Below the pieces are notes generated by a model. That model searched no databases and was not told where the DNA came from. It saw nothing but the letters and a program-made list of their open reading frames with translations. This document shows, piece by piece, positions 13,251 to 26,000 of a stretch of DNA of 64,000 nt; position 1 is the stretch's first letter, and each line of letters begins with the position of its first letter. The position numbers were made by a program, and so were the translations under genes. Source of the DNA: Nymphaea colorata (taxonomy: Eukaryota; Streptophyta; Magnoliopsida; Nymphaeales; Nymphaeaceae); the NCBI RefSeq assembly GCF_008831285.2, contig NC_045149.1, positions 10,068,417 to 10,132,416 of the forward strand. The letters are read 5' to 3'.

Positions 13251-14400
13251 CCAAGGGTGTAAAGGCCATATTTAAGTTAATCTTATCTGAGTCCATACCT
13301 GGATTGTGGCCCAGCTTAATGCTGATCCGAGCTCATTCAAACGATTCCCGAGTTGTCTCTACGAGTTTGATACGAGGTCTAGGGACTGATGGTCATGCTA
13401 TAATTTTTCAAATGTTCATGAGGGTCAAAATAAAATTTTAAAAACATTAGAATTAAAAGCTTATTTTTTTTTCAAAATTTGGGGTTTTGGCTCGTTTAAA
13501 GATTTTTCTTGGAAATAACAATGTTCAGAGGCAACAGGCAATGCTACTAAAATGGAGCTTCAAATTGAATCGATATTAAAAAAAAAAGATTCAACGAATT
13601 GGCTGAGCAAATTGTTTTAAAATAATATCAAATTGAACTCATATTTTAATTGAAAAGCAAAATTTGAATATAAAAATCATTAAAATAGGTTGCCTATCAC
13701 TGTTGGACTGGAAGCTGTCTTGATCCCAATCGGGACTTATTTAATAGGCTGATTCAAGGGATTTTCACAATGATTTTGACAATATTAAGAGGCCGTTTGT
13801 TTACCTCGGAATGACATCCAAAGGGATTTGATGCCACTATTATCAGAAGAGTTGAGGTCAAATCCCCTCTTTTCCTTTCCAACCTCAATTATGAGGTATT
13901 AGCCATGTATTAAGGATATCAAATCTTCCTTTTTCTTTTGTTTTTAGCGGTGAAATTCAGTCTTTATTTGATTTATGAGGTTTTTTTTGGACTAGTCTTA
14001 TATATGAGATCCCAACGGTCACTATTAGTGTTTTATAAAAGAATACTTGTTCAAGTGTTTCGTCAATCTGTTATAATTTTTTTAAAAAATTTATGAAATA
14101 CTAAAATGTCATAGTTACCAAACGCGTTGAAGCCTATCACTATTAAAAAAATAAAAAGTCAAAACAAAAAAAGTCTATAAAATAGTGGAAATATGTTATT
14201 ATTACCAAACTGGAGGTTGGTTGACAGTTTGAAAAATCTTTTTGGTTTTAACTTTTTATGATAAAAAAAAAAAGAAAAAAAAGAAAGAGAGCAGCATAAC
14301 AATTCCGGAAGGGCATTACTAAAACTACGAAGCTAATCTTGGACTTAAAAATCTAAAACGCAGTCGATCGTCGTCATACATAAGTCAAGCAATAGGTACC
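13251..14400. other. Intergenic DNA with a putative MITE at about 13,792-14,130
   Basis: At about 13,792 the sequence 'ggccgtttgtttacc' starts a non-coding stretch that ends near 14,130 with 'gttaccaaacgcgtt'. Read in reverse, that end is 'aacgcgtttggtaac', so the two may be degenerate terminal inverted repeats of a GGCC-GTTTGG-type MITE. No clear target-site duplication was found. The rest is AT-rich with no frames. Confidence 0.35.
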
Positions 14401-15009
14401 TTTTATAATTACGACATAAGCATGGCAGTGTCCTCCGAATATCTAAAAGCCAAAAAAGTGCCCGAGAGAAAGGGGCGTTCTGCCGACCTTTCTCCCTCGC
14501 CGTCTCCCCGCTCTTCCTTCCTCCACCTCTTACTGACGCGCATTTTGCCAGCGAACGTCGTTCCTCTAGAAGAAACGAAGCGAAGTGTTCTCTTCCGACC
14601 CTTTCCGTTGTCCCGCATCGACTGCTTGTCGGTCTCCGCTCTCCGGCGGCTGTTGCCAGTAACCCGAGGGACCCCCTCGCCGAAACGTCTCTCTCGGGTC
14701 TGAAATCCGCTGAGAGGCCTCTATTGGACGCCCCAACTACCGGCTGGACACGCTGCAATTGGCAGTTCACCGAGGACTGCTTTCGCAGTTTCATCAACTC
14801 GGGCGTCAAAGTCCAATAATCCTAATTTGGAATTTTTAGCGCGTGAAGGCACGGGACGCCGGCTGCAACTGCATTAGGGTTTCAGCCTTCGAGTCGGACG
14901 AGTTTCGGCGTCCGGCCGTAGCGGTTTGGCGGGGACAGCGTATTATCTTTATAGAAGCTCCGGCAGAACTTATACAGTCCGTGGCTTCTAAATCCTGGGG
15001 AAAGACCAG
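14401..15009 (+). promoter_or_regulatory. GC-rich promoter and leader exon of the SnRK1 beta3 gene (putative)
   Basis: This stretch is far richer in G+C and CpG than its surroundings, as expected for a plant promoter and 5' leader. A possible TATA element 'tctttatagaag' lies near 14,947. About 60 bases on, the leader would end at 'gaccag' before a consensus donor gtaacg at 15,010. The open frames here (for example 154 residues on the minus strand, 14,345-14,809) look like by-products of base composition. The leader exon is inferred. A transcript read is needed to fix its start. Confidence 0.45.
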
Positions 15010-18000
15010 GTAACGAAATGAAACCCTAGATCTCTCTCTCTCTCTCTCTCTCGGCCGTCTTTCATGGACTGAGCAGGGTCAAGCCTGGATTGCCTATTCC
15101 GGTGCATGCAGGAATTCTTTTTCTGCTTGCGCTTGACGAATGGCTAAAACTTAAAACTACAAAGATCTGATGGTCTTGATCGGCGGAAGATGGCCTTTTC
15201 TTATCATGGATGGCTGCTTAGTTCTTTGTCATGCATGCCCCCGTTCTTTTGGTTGTTCGCTCTCTGTTACATGTACTTGGTTGTTATGTGAATCGAAAAA
15301 ATCATTTGGGTTTCTCTTACTTTGCCCTTCTCGTGCATTATACTAAAATAAGATTTTGCCATGTAAAGTTTATGCTCGATGATCGTTTTTACTTGGCTTA
15401 CTTTGTTCTGGCAAGGGGCCGGGTTCTCCGGTGTACGTTATAATTGGTGAATGTCTGAATGATGATGATGCCTAATTGGGCGTAGCTTGTTGAGGAGTGA
15501 TGATGCTTGATATGCTTCTATATTTTTGCTGTTGACCCTCCTTCTTGATCATGTTTGTGTAAATGTGTTCATTTTGCTTTTGATATGCTTCTCTTTTTAT
15601 TTGTACAAATTAGCGTGTTTACTATTTATGGATTCTAGGCTTCCTATCTGTTTCCGACTCTATGAGTTGCGCGCATCATTTAGGGTATATTTTCTATTTT
15701 CTGACAATTTTTGACGTGAAGAATTTGAAAATCTATAATTTTCGTTGCATAAGATTTATACATCTTAGATGCATGACTAATTCATAAGCTAACAACTCTA
15801 ACGCCCAAAATTTCCAACATTCAGATAAATGTAAAATTTTTATCTAAGATACAATCTTCACATGAATTTCCTAGGACCTACTACATAAATCTTTTGCATT
15901 TGTTGACGTTGGAATTTTAAATGCAGAAACATATTGAAGGCAGCCCCTTAACTATGCATTTCCATCTCTGGCATTTGGGCCAGATGCAGTTTCGCACTTT
16001 GTGTTTTGTCTCATGGGTATTGACTTCATGTGTTTCCTTGTCCAATAGGGTAAATCAAGGAAATGGCAATATCTATGTTTGTGTGTATGCATATGTATGT
16101 ATGGGAAATGAGTAAAACCTTTCAATTTTGGGACTGGGTTTTTAAAATCGCTTTCTCTTCCTATATTAGTGGAGACGATAGTCGTGAAAAGGAAAAATGA
16201 AAAAGAAGAAGGGAGAGAAGGAAAATGTAAGTGACAGAGAAAGGAAGGGGAGTAGTTGAAGCTTTGAACCCATTTTATAGGTATATCACATGGGTGGGGG
16301 TGCGAGTGTAAGCATTGGTGCAGAGCATTGTCAAGGAACTTGAGTTAAATTACTAAACACAAGCAACTGTACCTGTCAACTTGCTGGCCTTTGAGCCATG
16401 AAGGGCCCTTGCCCAAATGGAAGGTCATGTTTCATGTTTGTTTTGCTTTGCCCTATTTATTATCAAACTATCAGTTGAGTGAATCTATGCTAGTTCTCAT
16501 TTAATCGTTTCTCCTATCACCTAGATACAGTTCTTTGTTATGTATGATCATTTTCCAATCCACCAACAATGCAAGAGCTGTTTGCAACTTTGCAAGTGTC
16601 CAAGCAACAAACGTTGGACTTGAGATCAGATTGAAACAAAGTCCAAATTCGTAGGCACTAAATCACATGGGTATGGGTACGGAGATGTGGGTATAGGTAC
16701 AATAATTTTAGAAAACGTGGTTATGAGGTATGGCAGCATATATGTAATATATGCAAAATCCCACAAAAGCTCATGCATTTTATTAAAAAAAGGAAGGTTT
16801 AATGTGTTCTGGATCGGGTCTTATATATGTGTGTGTGTGTGTGTGTATGTACATATATATGTATAAAATCCCACAAAATTCATGCGTTTTGTTATGAAGA
16901 AAAAGGGTTAATGCATTTTGGATTGCTGTGCCCGTGTCACTATGTTTATACGGGTACAAAGACCAATCTGACATGCCCATGTTACTTTGCACGAGTAACT
17001 TGCGCTATTCCAAGTCTCAAAAGGCACATGGTTGTCAAAATCAAAAGTTAGGTTGGTCAAAGGCAAAGCCCTAAAGAGATAGTGAATTAGTGAGACTAAT
17101 TGGTTTTTGGTCCAACTCGGTTGACTAAAATAAAATCAATAGCATGTGCATACACATACAGTGCACAAAAATACATGTACATAAAATACCCTATAGAACC
17201 TATATACTGTATATAGAGTATAGATTATAGAGCATTATAATTTGGAGCATGTAAGATATATACAGTAATTCATGGTTTAGTGCACAAAAAATACGTGGAA
17301 AGGTTAACATTTTAGAGCAGAAAAAGTAAACGCTACAGAGAATACAAAATACAGAAAGCAGTTTATAGACTTAGAGTTTCATGTTCCACAGAAAAAAATG
17401 TACATACATTGTGCTCTATACAAAGCTTCACATTTCTTTTTTGGTGGGGAAAAAAGAGGAAGGGGGGGGGTTGGAGAGAGAGTCTTAAAGCAACAGGAAG
17501 CTGGACATATTGTTTTTATAGGTTTAAATAGAAGGAAAAAGCAAAAAGAAACAAAATGGAAAACTCTACTAACAAATGATTTCGTAAACAATCTACTAGG
17601 AAACACATACTAAGCCACCATTTTTATCTTTAGATGTGCTTTCTGAGCCATAAAAAGAAAACCTGGCTCTTATAACACCAAAAGTGGAATGCTTAAAGGT
17701 CAAAGTTTTTTATAAACTTAACTTGATTCAAACACTTTTTGTAATAGGCAAGTAGTGGTAATCATATTAGTATATTTAGGTTAAGACTTTGCAGTGAGTC
17801 GGTCAATTTTTAAGCTTAGATGTTTGGAATTAAAGGTCACACCATAAGGTGGATTCTAGAACCTAGAACATATGGTTGAAATATGTTAAAAATGAAGAAT
17901 GTGGTAAAGCATGTTGGAAAATATGACTTGTTGAACACATTTCTTTTATGTGTGTGCGTGTGTGCACATCAAATGATTATGTAAACTATCTATTTAGGAT

Positions 18001-21000
18001 TTGGGATCCAGGTTGTTTTTATTCCAGTCATCTATCTGTGCTCAGCATGTTAAAAGCATTGTCACAAATTTTGCTTTTGGGTATGAAATGACAAGGTTTT
18101 TTTAGGTATAATACGACAAAGTTGAAAATCTTGGCAAGTTTTAAAAAGTTAAAAGACTAAAATAAAATGTGAAAGTAAAAATTTGGTACTTACAAAATGT
18201 AAAAAGCATGAACAAGCGAAAAAAATGCCAAAAAAGAAATATACGTTTTTTCTCTGTTTTTTTTTTTTCATTTTGGAGTTTAAAAAAAACAACTTTCTTT
18301 TCTCATTTTTCTGGGCTGACTTGTTTTTAACATTTTTTTTCGTTTTATTCGCGTTTTAGGCTGTATCCATGTGACATAGATTTGTTTTAGACCATGGATC
18401 TTCTTTAAGCGCATACTACTCATAAGGTAAGGTTTCTACCCAAGTAGATGTCCCGTAGTGCATGTTCTGATTATGGTGTTTGTTAGCTAGATTCAGTGTC
18501 ACAAAGAAACTTGAACTTGGCAGGAGCATTTTAGAATTTGGAAAATGATTCAAAATTATAGGAAGACAGTATTAGCATATAAGCTAGAGAAGATAATGTT
18601 ACATAAGTATAGGATCTTGCACTTTGACATTGGGATACTTTGAATATTTGGATCTTTGACACAAAGTAGGTGGAATTAAGATTATATAATAAGGTAGAAT
18701 TAATACATTCTGGAATACAACATGGTGATAAATCATAAATGTTGAATGCAAGTAATAACCGAAAGGAGCACTAATTAGCATGTTGTAGAAAAGCATATGC
18801 TAAGACCAATGTTCACAATGTTACATTTGTATCATTAAATTAACTTCAAATGATAATATTGAGAGAACCTGGCAATATCATCGAAGTGTCATCACATGTC
18901 ATGAAGATATAACATCAGTTCTTCTCTTTCTATTTCTTGGAAAAGGTCCTACTTGTACTTTTTTAGCTTGCAAATGTATGTTTCCATTTTGTTTGTTGCT
19001 TCCATAATCTAAAAAAATCTTTTGAAATTTTTAAATATTCTTGCAAAGAAAAAGGTTAGAGAACTAGCAAAGTCACATGGGTGTGGGTGTGGATACAGCT
19101 GCAGCTACAGACTGTGCAGGTATGAAGTGTTTTCCAAAAAACCTTGGGTGCAGGGATACACACACATATAATGGATGACAAAACCAAAAAAAAGTTGTTT
19201 GTTGACTAAAGGTGTTAAACCACTGAATTTATGACTCATTTATCAACTCCAACTCCTATATGCAAAGTCAATTCTGACGTGCATATATCAAGTTGATTGC
19301 ACTTATTAAAGCTGGCAATTGCATTTGCTGAGTTGGAGCAGCACCAGCGCCCATCGTGCGTTTAACGACAGGTGCAGCAACCTCCTCAAGGAGTCAATGT
19401 TGCATAGGTAACTTGTTATTTTATAACTTTTTCCCCATTATTATCAATTTTTAATTGTTTGAAATTCCAAGATATTCCGGACAAAAACCACATTGGAGAA
19501 AAACTCTGAGAAAATTTATTGCTGACATGATATAAGAATATGCTCTGAAGGCCCCGAACTTACATAAAATTATAGCGTTAGAAATGAAATAGTAAAAGAT
19601 GTTGAGGGGTTTTATAAATGAAATATTGATTGTGAAATATTGTTGAATATGGCTGGGGCATGTGCCGGTGCCTATTATGGCACTGTAAGATAGCTTGACA
19701 TGATTAAACTAGGAGTTGAAGAGTTGGTGATGGCCATTTAAGATTTGGAAACTACAATTATTGAGGTTGTGGCTGTAAGTAGCTTGAAATGAAGAGATTG
19801 AAGAGGTATGGTTGGGCCTTTGTACTAGGACAACACTTAACCATATAAGGCTTTAGAACATTGGAAAGACCCTGTTGAAGGTTCCGAGTAGAACTACTTT
19901 GTGTTATGTAACAGACTGTTTTCCTACTAGACAAGTGGAAAATATATCTGGAAAGAGAAAATTCACCTTGAATAGATAAGAACAGGTAAAATCTATAGCT
20001 TAACCTTTACTGGACCTAAAGCTCCAGAAAATTCATTTCCAGGTAACAGTTGAAACCCTTCTCTCTCTCTCTCTCTCTCTCGTAAAATTCAAATTTCTGG
20101 GGTTATGCCTTATTACATTGAAAGTTTTATGACCTTGTATTTCCTTCAAAATTCAAAACCAATTCTCCTTGTGTGTGTGCGTGTTTGTAGTTTTTACATA
20201 TACATGTACATTACCCGTATATCTAAATATCCAAAACCAACTCTGTTTGCGTGTGTTTGAAACGAACATGTATCCATTTATTTATTTTTGTTATTATATC
20301 TTTGTCACAAATATTGCAGTTTTATTTTACAATGTCATGTTAAAAATGGAAAAAAATCAATAAAAATATAACATTTTTATTGCCTTTTTCTTATGTTTTC
20401 AGATTCTTTACTTTTGAGGTTTCTTTTAACATTTAAATGACTGTTTGAATTTTTATAGATGTTTCTGTAAAATAAAGTTAGTGTAAAAACTCAAAGTTTC
20501 ATGTTTCTTCTATTCATTTTCTCTATTTTTTCATTTTTTGAGTTTCAGAGGTTTTCCCAAGAAGTAGAAAACTTCTTGACTAAAACCCAAAAAGGTTTTT
20601 GCCAATAACAACCTGAAAGCAGTATGTCATATTTGTGGTAACGGTTTATATTTTATAATTTTATATTTAAACGTATGATGTGCCCTCACATGCAAGGAAA
20701 TAGTTGCTGATGTCGAGCCCTTAGTTAATGTTTTGAAAACTACTTTTGGTATTATTAGGCCTTCTGAGAGTCTGAGACTTGGATGATATTGAGCCTCTTT
20801 CAACTTGTCGTTTACTTGATCTTTGGAAAGGAACCAGTTTGCTTGTAGTGAGTTTTGCTGTATTATATTCTGTGTTTACATTTTGTCCCCTATCTTTTGA
20901 TTGTTCTGCATATCTTAGGCCAACATATTTTCATGTTTGCACCTTTTGCAAATTATAGTTAATGCAACTGAACTCCTTTCTGAATTTTGCTGGAATCATA

Positions 21001-21003
21001 TAG
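15010..21003 (+). other. Probable 6 kb leader intron of the SnRK1 beta3 gene
   Basis: It is bounded by a donor gtaacg at 15,010 and an acceptor 'ggaatcatatag' ending at 21,003, just before the leader stretch that carries the start codon. It holds (CT)n at 15,031-15,052, (GT)n at 16,829-16,846 and (CT)n at 20,062-20,081. A pair of similar blocks lies near 16,740-16,920, both with 'aaaatcccacaaaa..catgc.tttt' followed by 'aatg..tt.tggat'. No other gene was recognised. If the intron call is wrong, this is intergenic DNA. Confidence 0.4.
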
Positions 21004-21109
21004 GTAACTTGTGAAAGTGATCCAATAAGAGGGTGTCTTTTTCATCCTCAAGAATTCATGGTTGATGTGGTGTACAATTGATGAAATTTAAGCTGCTTAC
21101 TGCAACACC
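21004..21109 (+). promoter_or_regulatory. 5' leader with upstream ORFs
   Basis: The putative second leader exon carries three ATGs before the main start. The first, at 21,058-21,081, encodes seven residues. The second, at 21,065-21,091, encodes eight. The third, at 21,081, opens a frame that overlaps the main start out of frame. Such upstream frames commonly lower translation of the main frame. Here this is inference, and it depends on the leader exon being real. Confidence 0.5.
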
Positions 21110-21549
21110 ATGGACAACCTTTATGCTGAAGAATATGTAAGGAATCCCCTTTTATTTCCTAAGGTAGCAAAAAACTTTTTTTCCCCGAATGGAGTGTTTA
21201 CTATTTTTCTACCGATTTCCATGATGTGCAGGAAGAAGTCAGTGTAGTTGGTTTTGAAGCTCCAAAATCACCTGAAGCAAGTTACAACAGCGCCTTCCCT
21301 GGTCATGAGGATGAAGCAAGAGATCCTCCCCTGGTTCCTCCGCACTTACAGCATACCTTGTTAAGCTTTCCTGCTAGCAAAGATGCCTCTGGAAGCATTC
21401 CAGCACCTCAAAATGTAATTTTAAACCATTTGTATATCGAGAACAGGGACAGCCCTCAGCCTGTTGTGGCTCTTGGGCTGACCCACAGGTTCCGTTCAAA
21501 ATTTGTGACGGTCGTGTTATATAAACCCATCCAAAGAAGGGGATCTTGA
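21110..21549 (+). CDS. KINB3: SnRK1 (SNF1-related kinase) regulatory subunit beta-3
   Basis: Two coding exons, 21,110-21,136 (nine codons) and 21,232-21,549, are joined at a GT-AG intron in phase 0 and give a 115-residue protein. It matches the plant-specific short beta subunit of the SnRK1 energy-sensing kinase. An N-terminal VVGFEAPKSPEASYN block is followed by DPPLVPPHLQHTLL and then the AMPK-beta C-terminal (ASC) domain with LNHLYIENRDSPQPVVALG and KFVTVVLYKPIQRRGS at the end. As in other KINbeta3 proteins there is no carbohydrate-binding module and no myristoylation-type N-terminus. In the family this domain bridges the kinase alpha subunit and the gamma subunit. The start is chosen because it is the first in-frame ATG, in a good context (aacaccATGGa), and it gives the family length. 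The coding part appears intact. Three ATGs lie in the leader just upstream. Confidence 0.92.
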
Positions 21550-23049
21550 AGGAGTATCTGCATAGGTCTAGTTCACCTCGTGATTTGTTGAGGGGTGCTG
21601 ATCCTTGTTGTATTCTTCTTTTCCTTTTGGGATGGAGAGACACCCATAGCTGCTGAATACAGTTGCAGGTGCATAATTTGGTTCGTGCTGAAAGTTGAAT
21701 CGTTATACCGATTGGAAAGAGGCATGTCTTCCTTTTGAGTGTTTTTGTTCTTTAAATTATGTGGCTCTTTTTTATTTTATTTTCCTATATATTGGCAGGG
21801 TACATGGGGCCATTTAAATATATTGCACAATACCTGTTATCTGATGATTTCATCATCATTGAGAAAGAGATCTAGTTCCTTTGGTAATCAATTGATGTCT
21901 TCTGTTACTGTTCTGTATGAAGGTGACTGTTGCCATACGTGTGTATTTTTTGGATAACATTCTTGTCCTAATTTAGTGCTTGTGACATCTTAGTTATGCA
22001 GGATCCCAGGTTCTTCATGCTTGCTGAATTGCTTCAGTGTCGCTGTTATGTTCATTTCAGGGGCCTTTTGGCAACAGAAACAGTTTGTTACTGTTTGTCA
22101 TGGAATACTCATGGAATACTATAATGTATTCCATGAATTTGCTACAATTTTGGGCAAGATTCAAGGAACGTTAACAACCTCTTCCCATTGTCAAACCAAA
22201 AGTCAGTGTTGCTGTTATGCGGCATAAAAGTTACTAAGCTATGGTTTATGTGTTCTTTACTGTCTCCACTTTATTTCAAATCATGTCTATGTAATTCAGG
22301 AAGAAGCCTTATCGTACAAACAAAACGTGTTTAGCCAATTAAGTTACACAAGAGGATCGTGTCCCAAACAGCTTGATGGTGTGACATTTTAGTTCCCGAA
22401 CGTTTTGTTCCACTTGAAATTTTAGTTGCCTAAACGACTCAAGTATGATGAGTTTCATCCTGCAGGTGTCAAGACAACAACAAAGAAACCACTGTCAACA
22501 GAACTAATATAACTTGCTTGTCGTGGCACATAACTAGAATTACGATGCTGATCGTTCCTGTTTAAAATAGTGGGTTTTGCCCTTAACAGGAGCCCATTCT
22601 CTTGGTGACTGCCTATTCCGAAATCATGTTTGGTCATCACTTGGCGGCTGAGTTCTACTCTCGCAGGAAAAGTGTTGCATATTTAGCTACTAAATTTTGG
22701 TAGTTAATATTCTGCCTAGAGCGACCACTCTTAACGTTCAGAAGCAATCTAAGCTGGCGACCAAATTTCAGAAAGTCAATTATAGAACGTTTTGTGACGA
22801 AAGGTTTCACTTGGACAACTTTCTGGACCCTGCCTAACATAAAATGAATTTGATTTTTTATCATCAGTGAAAAAGTTTTTGTTCACATGTCTAACACCTT
22901 ATTCTAAGTGAATGATTGCCCTGAGGGCGTGCATAAGAAGTCTATCTACTCTAGATCAGCAACTGTGACCTGCTTGCACTTCCAAGAGAAGTACAATCAT
23001 TCCCTGACATGAACGTATTTCATAGACGATATACATTTTCTAAATGCCA
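21550..23049. other. 3' region of the beta3 gene and spacer
   Basis: The first few hundred bases are probably the 3' untranslated region of the SnRK1 beta3 gene. A small inverted repeat, 'tggaatactataatgtattcca', lies near 22,113-22,134. No other frame is convincing. This spacer separates two convergent genes. Confidence 0.5.
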
Positions 23050-26000
23050 TCAACCTTTTACTTGACCTCGGCCATCACAGACTCTGCAATACCGGGCAGA
23101 GGAGCATTTGGAACAATAGCTCCATTTCTTTGGCAGCCTGAACAAGAATGTTACATATATCAGCAGATAATCAATACTAAAGGAAAGGAAAGGGGAAGCA
23201 ATTCCATACATACCCCGCAGTGTATCGAGTGGCCATGTTCTTTGCGTTTAATCTAGCCTGCTCAGCAGTTGCTTCGCCCAGTCTCTTGAGCACATATCCT
23301 TCACCATTACATTCTGCACAAAGACCAGAACCACCGCAAGCTTCACATGGCTTGGAAGGGCTCTAAAAACAGGAGCAATGTCAGAAAGTTTCTTGCAGTA
23401 GAAATGTTTATATTGTTAAAGATCATACATGAATGGCTGAGTCATTACTTCCGTGAATTCCGAAGCTTTTCTGTTCCCCAAAACAAATGCTGCCCCAGTT
23501 CCAACAGCTAGTACTGTGACTAAAATTGCTGTTGCAGTTTCAGGTACTCCTCGTGCTGTTTGACAGCCCCTCATATTTGCTTTTCCTGATGGCTTCGGAC
23601 GATTATTAACACATCATATTTCTCAGCAAGATCATGCGATTCATGCTGTAACAAGTAAGTTTATAGTGAAATTACTCTGTTGATGCTGACACTCATAGTT
23701 CAGTAGATTTGGTCTGCACTCCCTGATGCGAAATGAGTCTCCATGATCAAAACAACCTGCATGTATTCAAAGCGTAAGGATATAAAACTTCATGATGCAC
23801 TAACTGATGGCAGTAGAGATTGCAAAAACATATTTGCAACTATGAAGTCCTTCATTTCATGTCAATGGTGCTACTGAGTTGCAGATCTAATCTTTCGTGC
23901 CAATGCATAGTTTAACAGAATTGCATTACAGCTATCTATATAAGAGGTTTTATGTCGAAAGCACATAACATTAACCATGTCAAGCACATCAGCTAATAGC
24001 GCACGGCTACCAAATTATTCATAAATCATAAGGCATTTATTGTTCGTGGCTACCTTCACAATTGTTAGTGACTTTTTGCTTCAGAGATGGGAAATTTCAC
24101 TAGGGTGAAGAGGTTTTCATCTTCTTTCTCTTCCTCCTTTTTTCCATCAAGTTTAGAACACATTCTCAGAGAAGATACCACAGGTCACACCAACAATGAT
24201 AGGGCAAAAAGGTTTCTGCACCAACTGAACACTGGATGATGGATGGCAGAGCTCGGATCAAAATTGGTTCATGAAATTACAGTATAATACTTGCACAAGT
24301 TGCATGTAACTTAAAACTTTTATATTGTCTTGACTTGACTTGCGAAGCTTTGGTTGGAACTCAGAGTTGGTTCAGTTTTCTCACCTTCCAACTGAGGTGA
24401 TGTGTCTGATAGAGTTCCTGAAAGAAATTTGTACATGCTTGTTCAAAGCCCTAAACTCCTGCTATCAAACTATACTCATGCAGCCGAGCATCTACACCAA
24501 TTTACAATGTAGATTCCAACAAGGTGAAGTTGAGTAGGTCCAACTCTATGATGGATGTGGGTAGAGGCATTGCTTCTGTTGAAAAACATGTGAAGCTAAA
24601 GATTGGTTGGACTTACTTCAGACATAGTCAACAGTGTCCTTAACTTTGTCTATTTGCCTTTATTTTCTTTTATCATATTATTTTTTTCATTTTTAACATT
24701 TTGCATTACCTTTTTCATGTCCATACCTGTATTTAAGTGTATTCTAGTCTGCCACACAGGAAATTAGAGTTATGAATAGACAATGTCGATTCACATTATT
24801 GAGCTAATTTAGACATCAGCAGACAATCCAATGGAAATGAAGAGTCTCAAGGTTGTGTCTTGAAAGTTTGTCTGTGTAGCTCTAAAGGTATAAACTATGT
24901 AGCAGTAGCTTCATCCCACCAATGGACTAGCATATTGAGCATATATGGGATCAGTTTTGATACTCTCCTATTTAGAACAAAATTGCTTCCATTCTCATTG
25001 CTATTTTGCACAGGCCGTTATCTATTATTGGATCTATATCTTACCTCTTGTTTATAAAAATAAAGTTAAAAGCACAGGAGACCAAAGGTACTCCATCAGA
25101 TTGAGAAATTCTGTTGAAGACAAGACAGACAACAAAACTTGCATGACACCAAACCCTATCTTAACACCGAACTAGATTCCTGTTCTGCTGAGCATGGATT
25201 TTGGTAAGACACTGTCATATAAGTACTTTTGTTAATGACAGACCTCCGATGCTTTCCATTAAGGACTCAAAAAGATGTAGTAGTTCGGTGCCCTTGAAAC
25301 ACCAATTGGTGTGGTTAAGAAAGCATAATTACCTGTGTTAGCTAATTTGCAGCCTTTCAGCAAGGCCGTTGAACAAAATAAAATTCATGGAGAAAAAAAG
25401 GATAAACAATGAAAATGAAGGGACTAATTATGAGTAAAAATAAATTATTTGAAAAGCAAATTTTTAATCCTAAATGAAATGGGTTTCTGATAAATGAAAA
25501 ACAAGAGTATCCAAGCTTTCTTCTCTTTGGAGAAAGCACTTAGTGTCTGGTTTCCAATACTTGTTCCTGGAAGCAAGATTTCCCTATAAGTAGAAGTCCC
25601 CAGTATATATCTTCTGTACTTATCCATACCAGTCGGTTGCCAGCCTCTTTTCTTTCGTACCAGTCTAAGCATTAACATGATGACCCCAGTAAGCACCTTA
25701 TGTTGTTTCAAGAAATTCGCCAATGGAGATTAAACCTCAAAATTGGAAATTAGCACGCCTTTTACGTCATGTCAATGGTTGTGCATCTGATCATCGCAAT
25801 CTGCTTCCTGCAGAAACTTCCTTAAACCTTCAACGTTTTTTTTAATATCCTATATGTTCCTCTTTGCATTCTATGGGGCTAGGCAGTCTTTGCATTTGTC
25901 AGTAAGTAGTTGAACACCATACCGAAATTTAACGTGGTCATGAGACTTTTAATGGGGCAAACTCCGTCCATATTTTTCAGGGACACAATAAAATGCACAA

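Noticed and set aside
14345-14809. 154-residue minus-strand frame, with others on both strands at the same place
   Set aside because: It falls in a GC-rich promoter-like island where stops are rare. No domain, signal peptide or conserved motif is visible, and frames are open in several phases.
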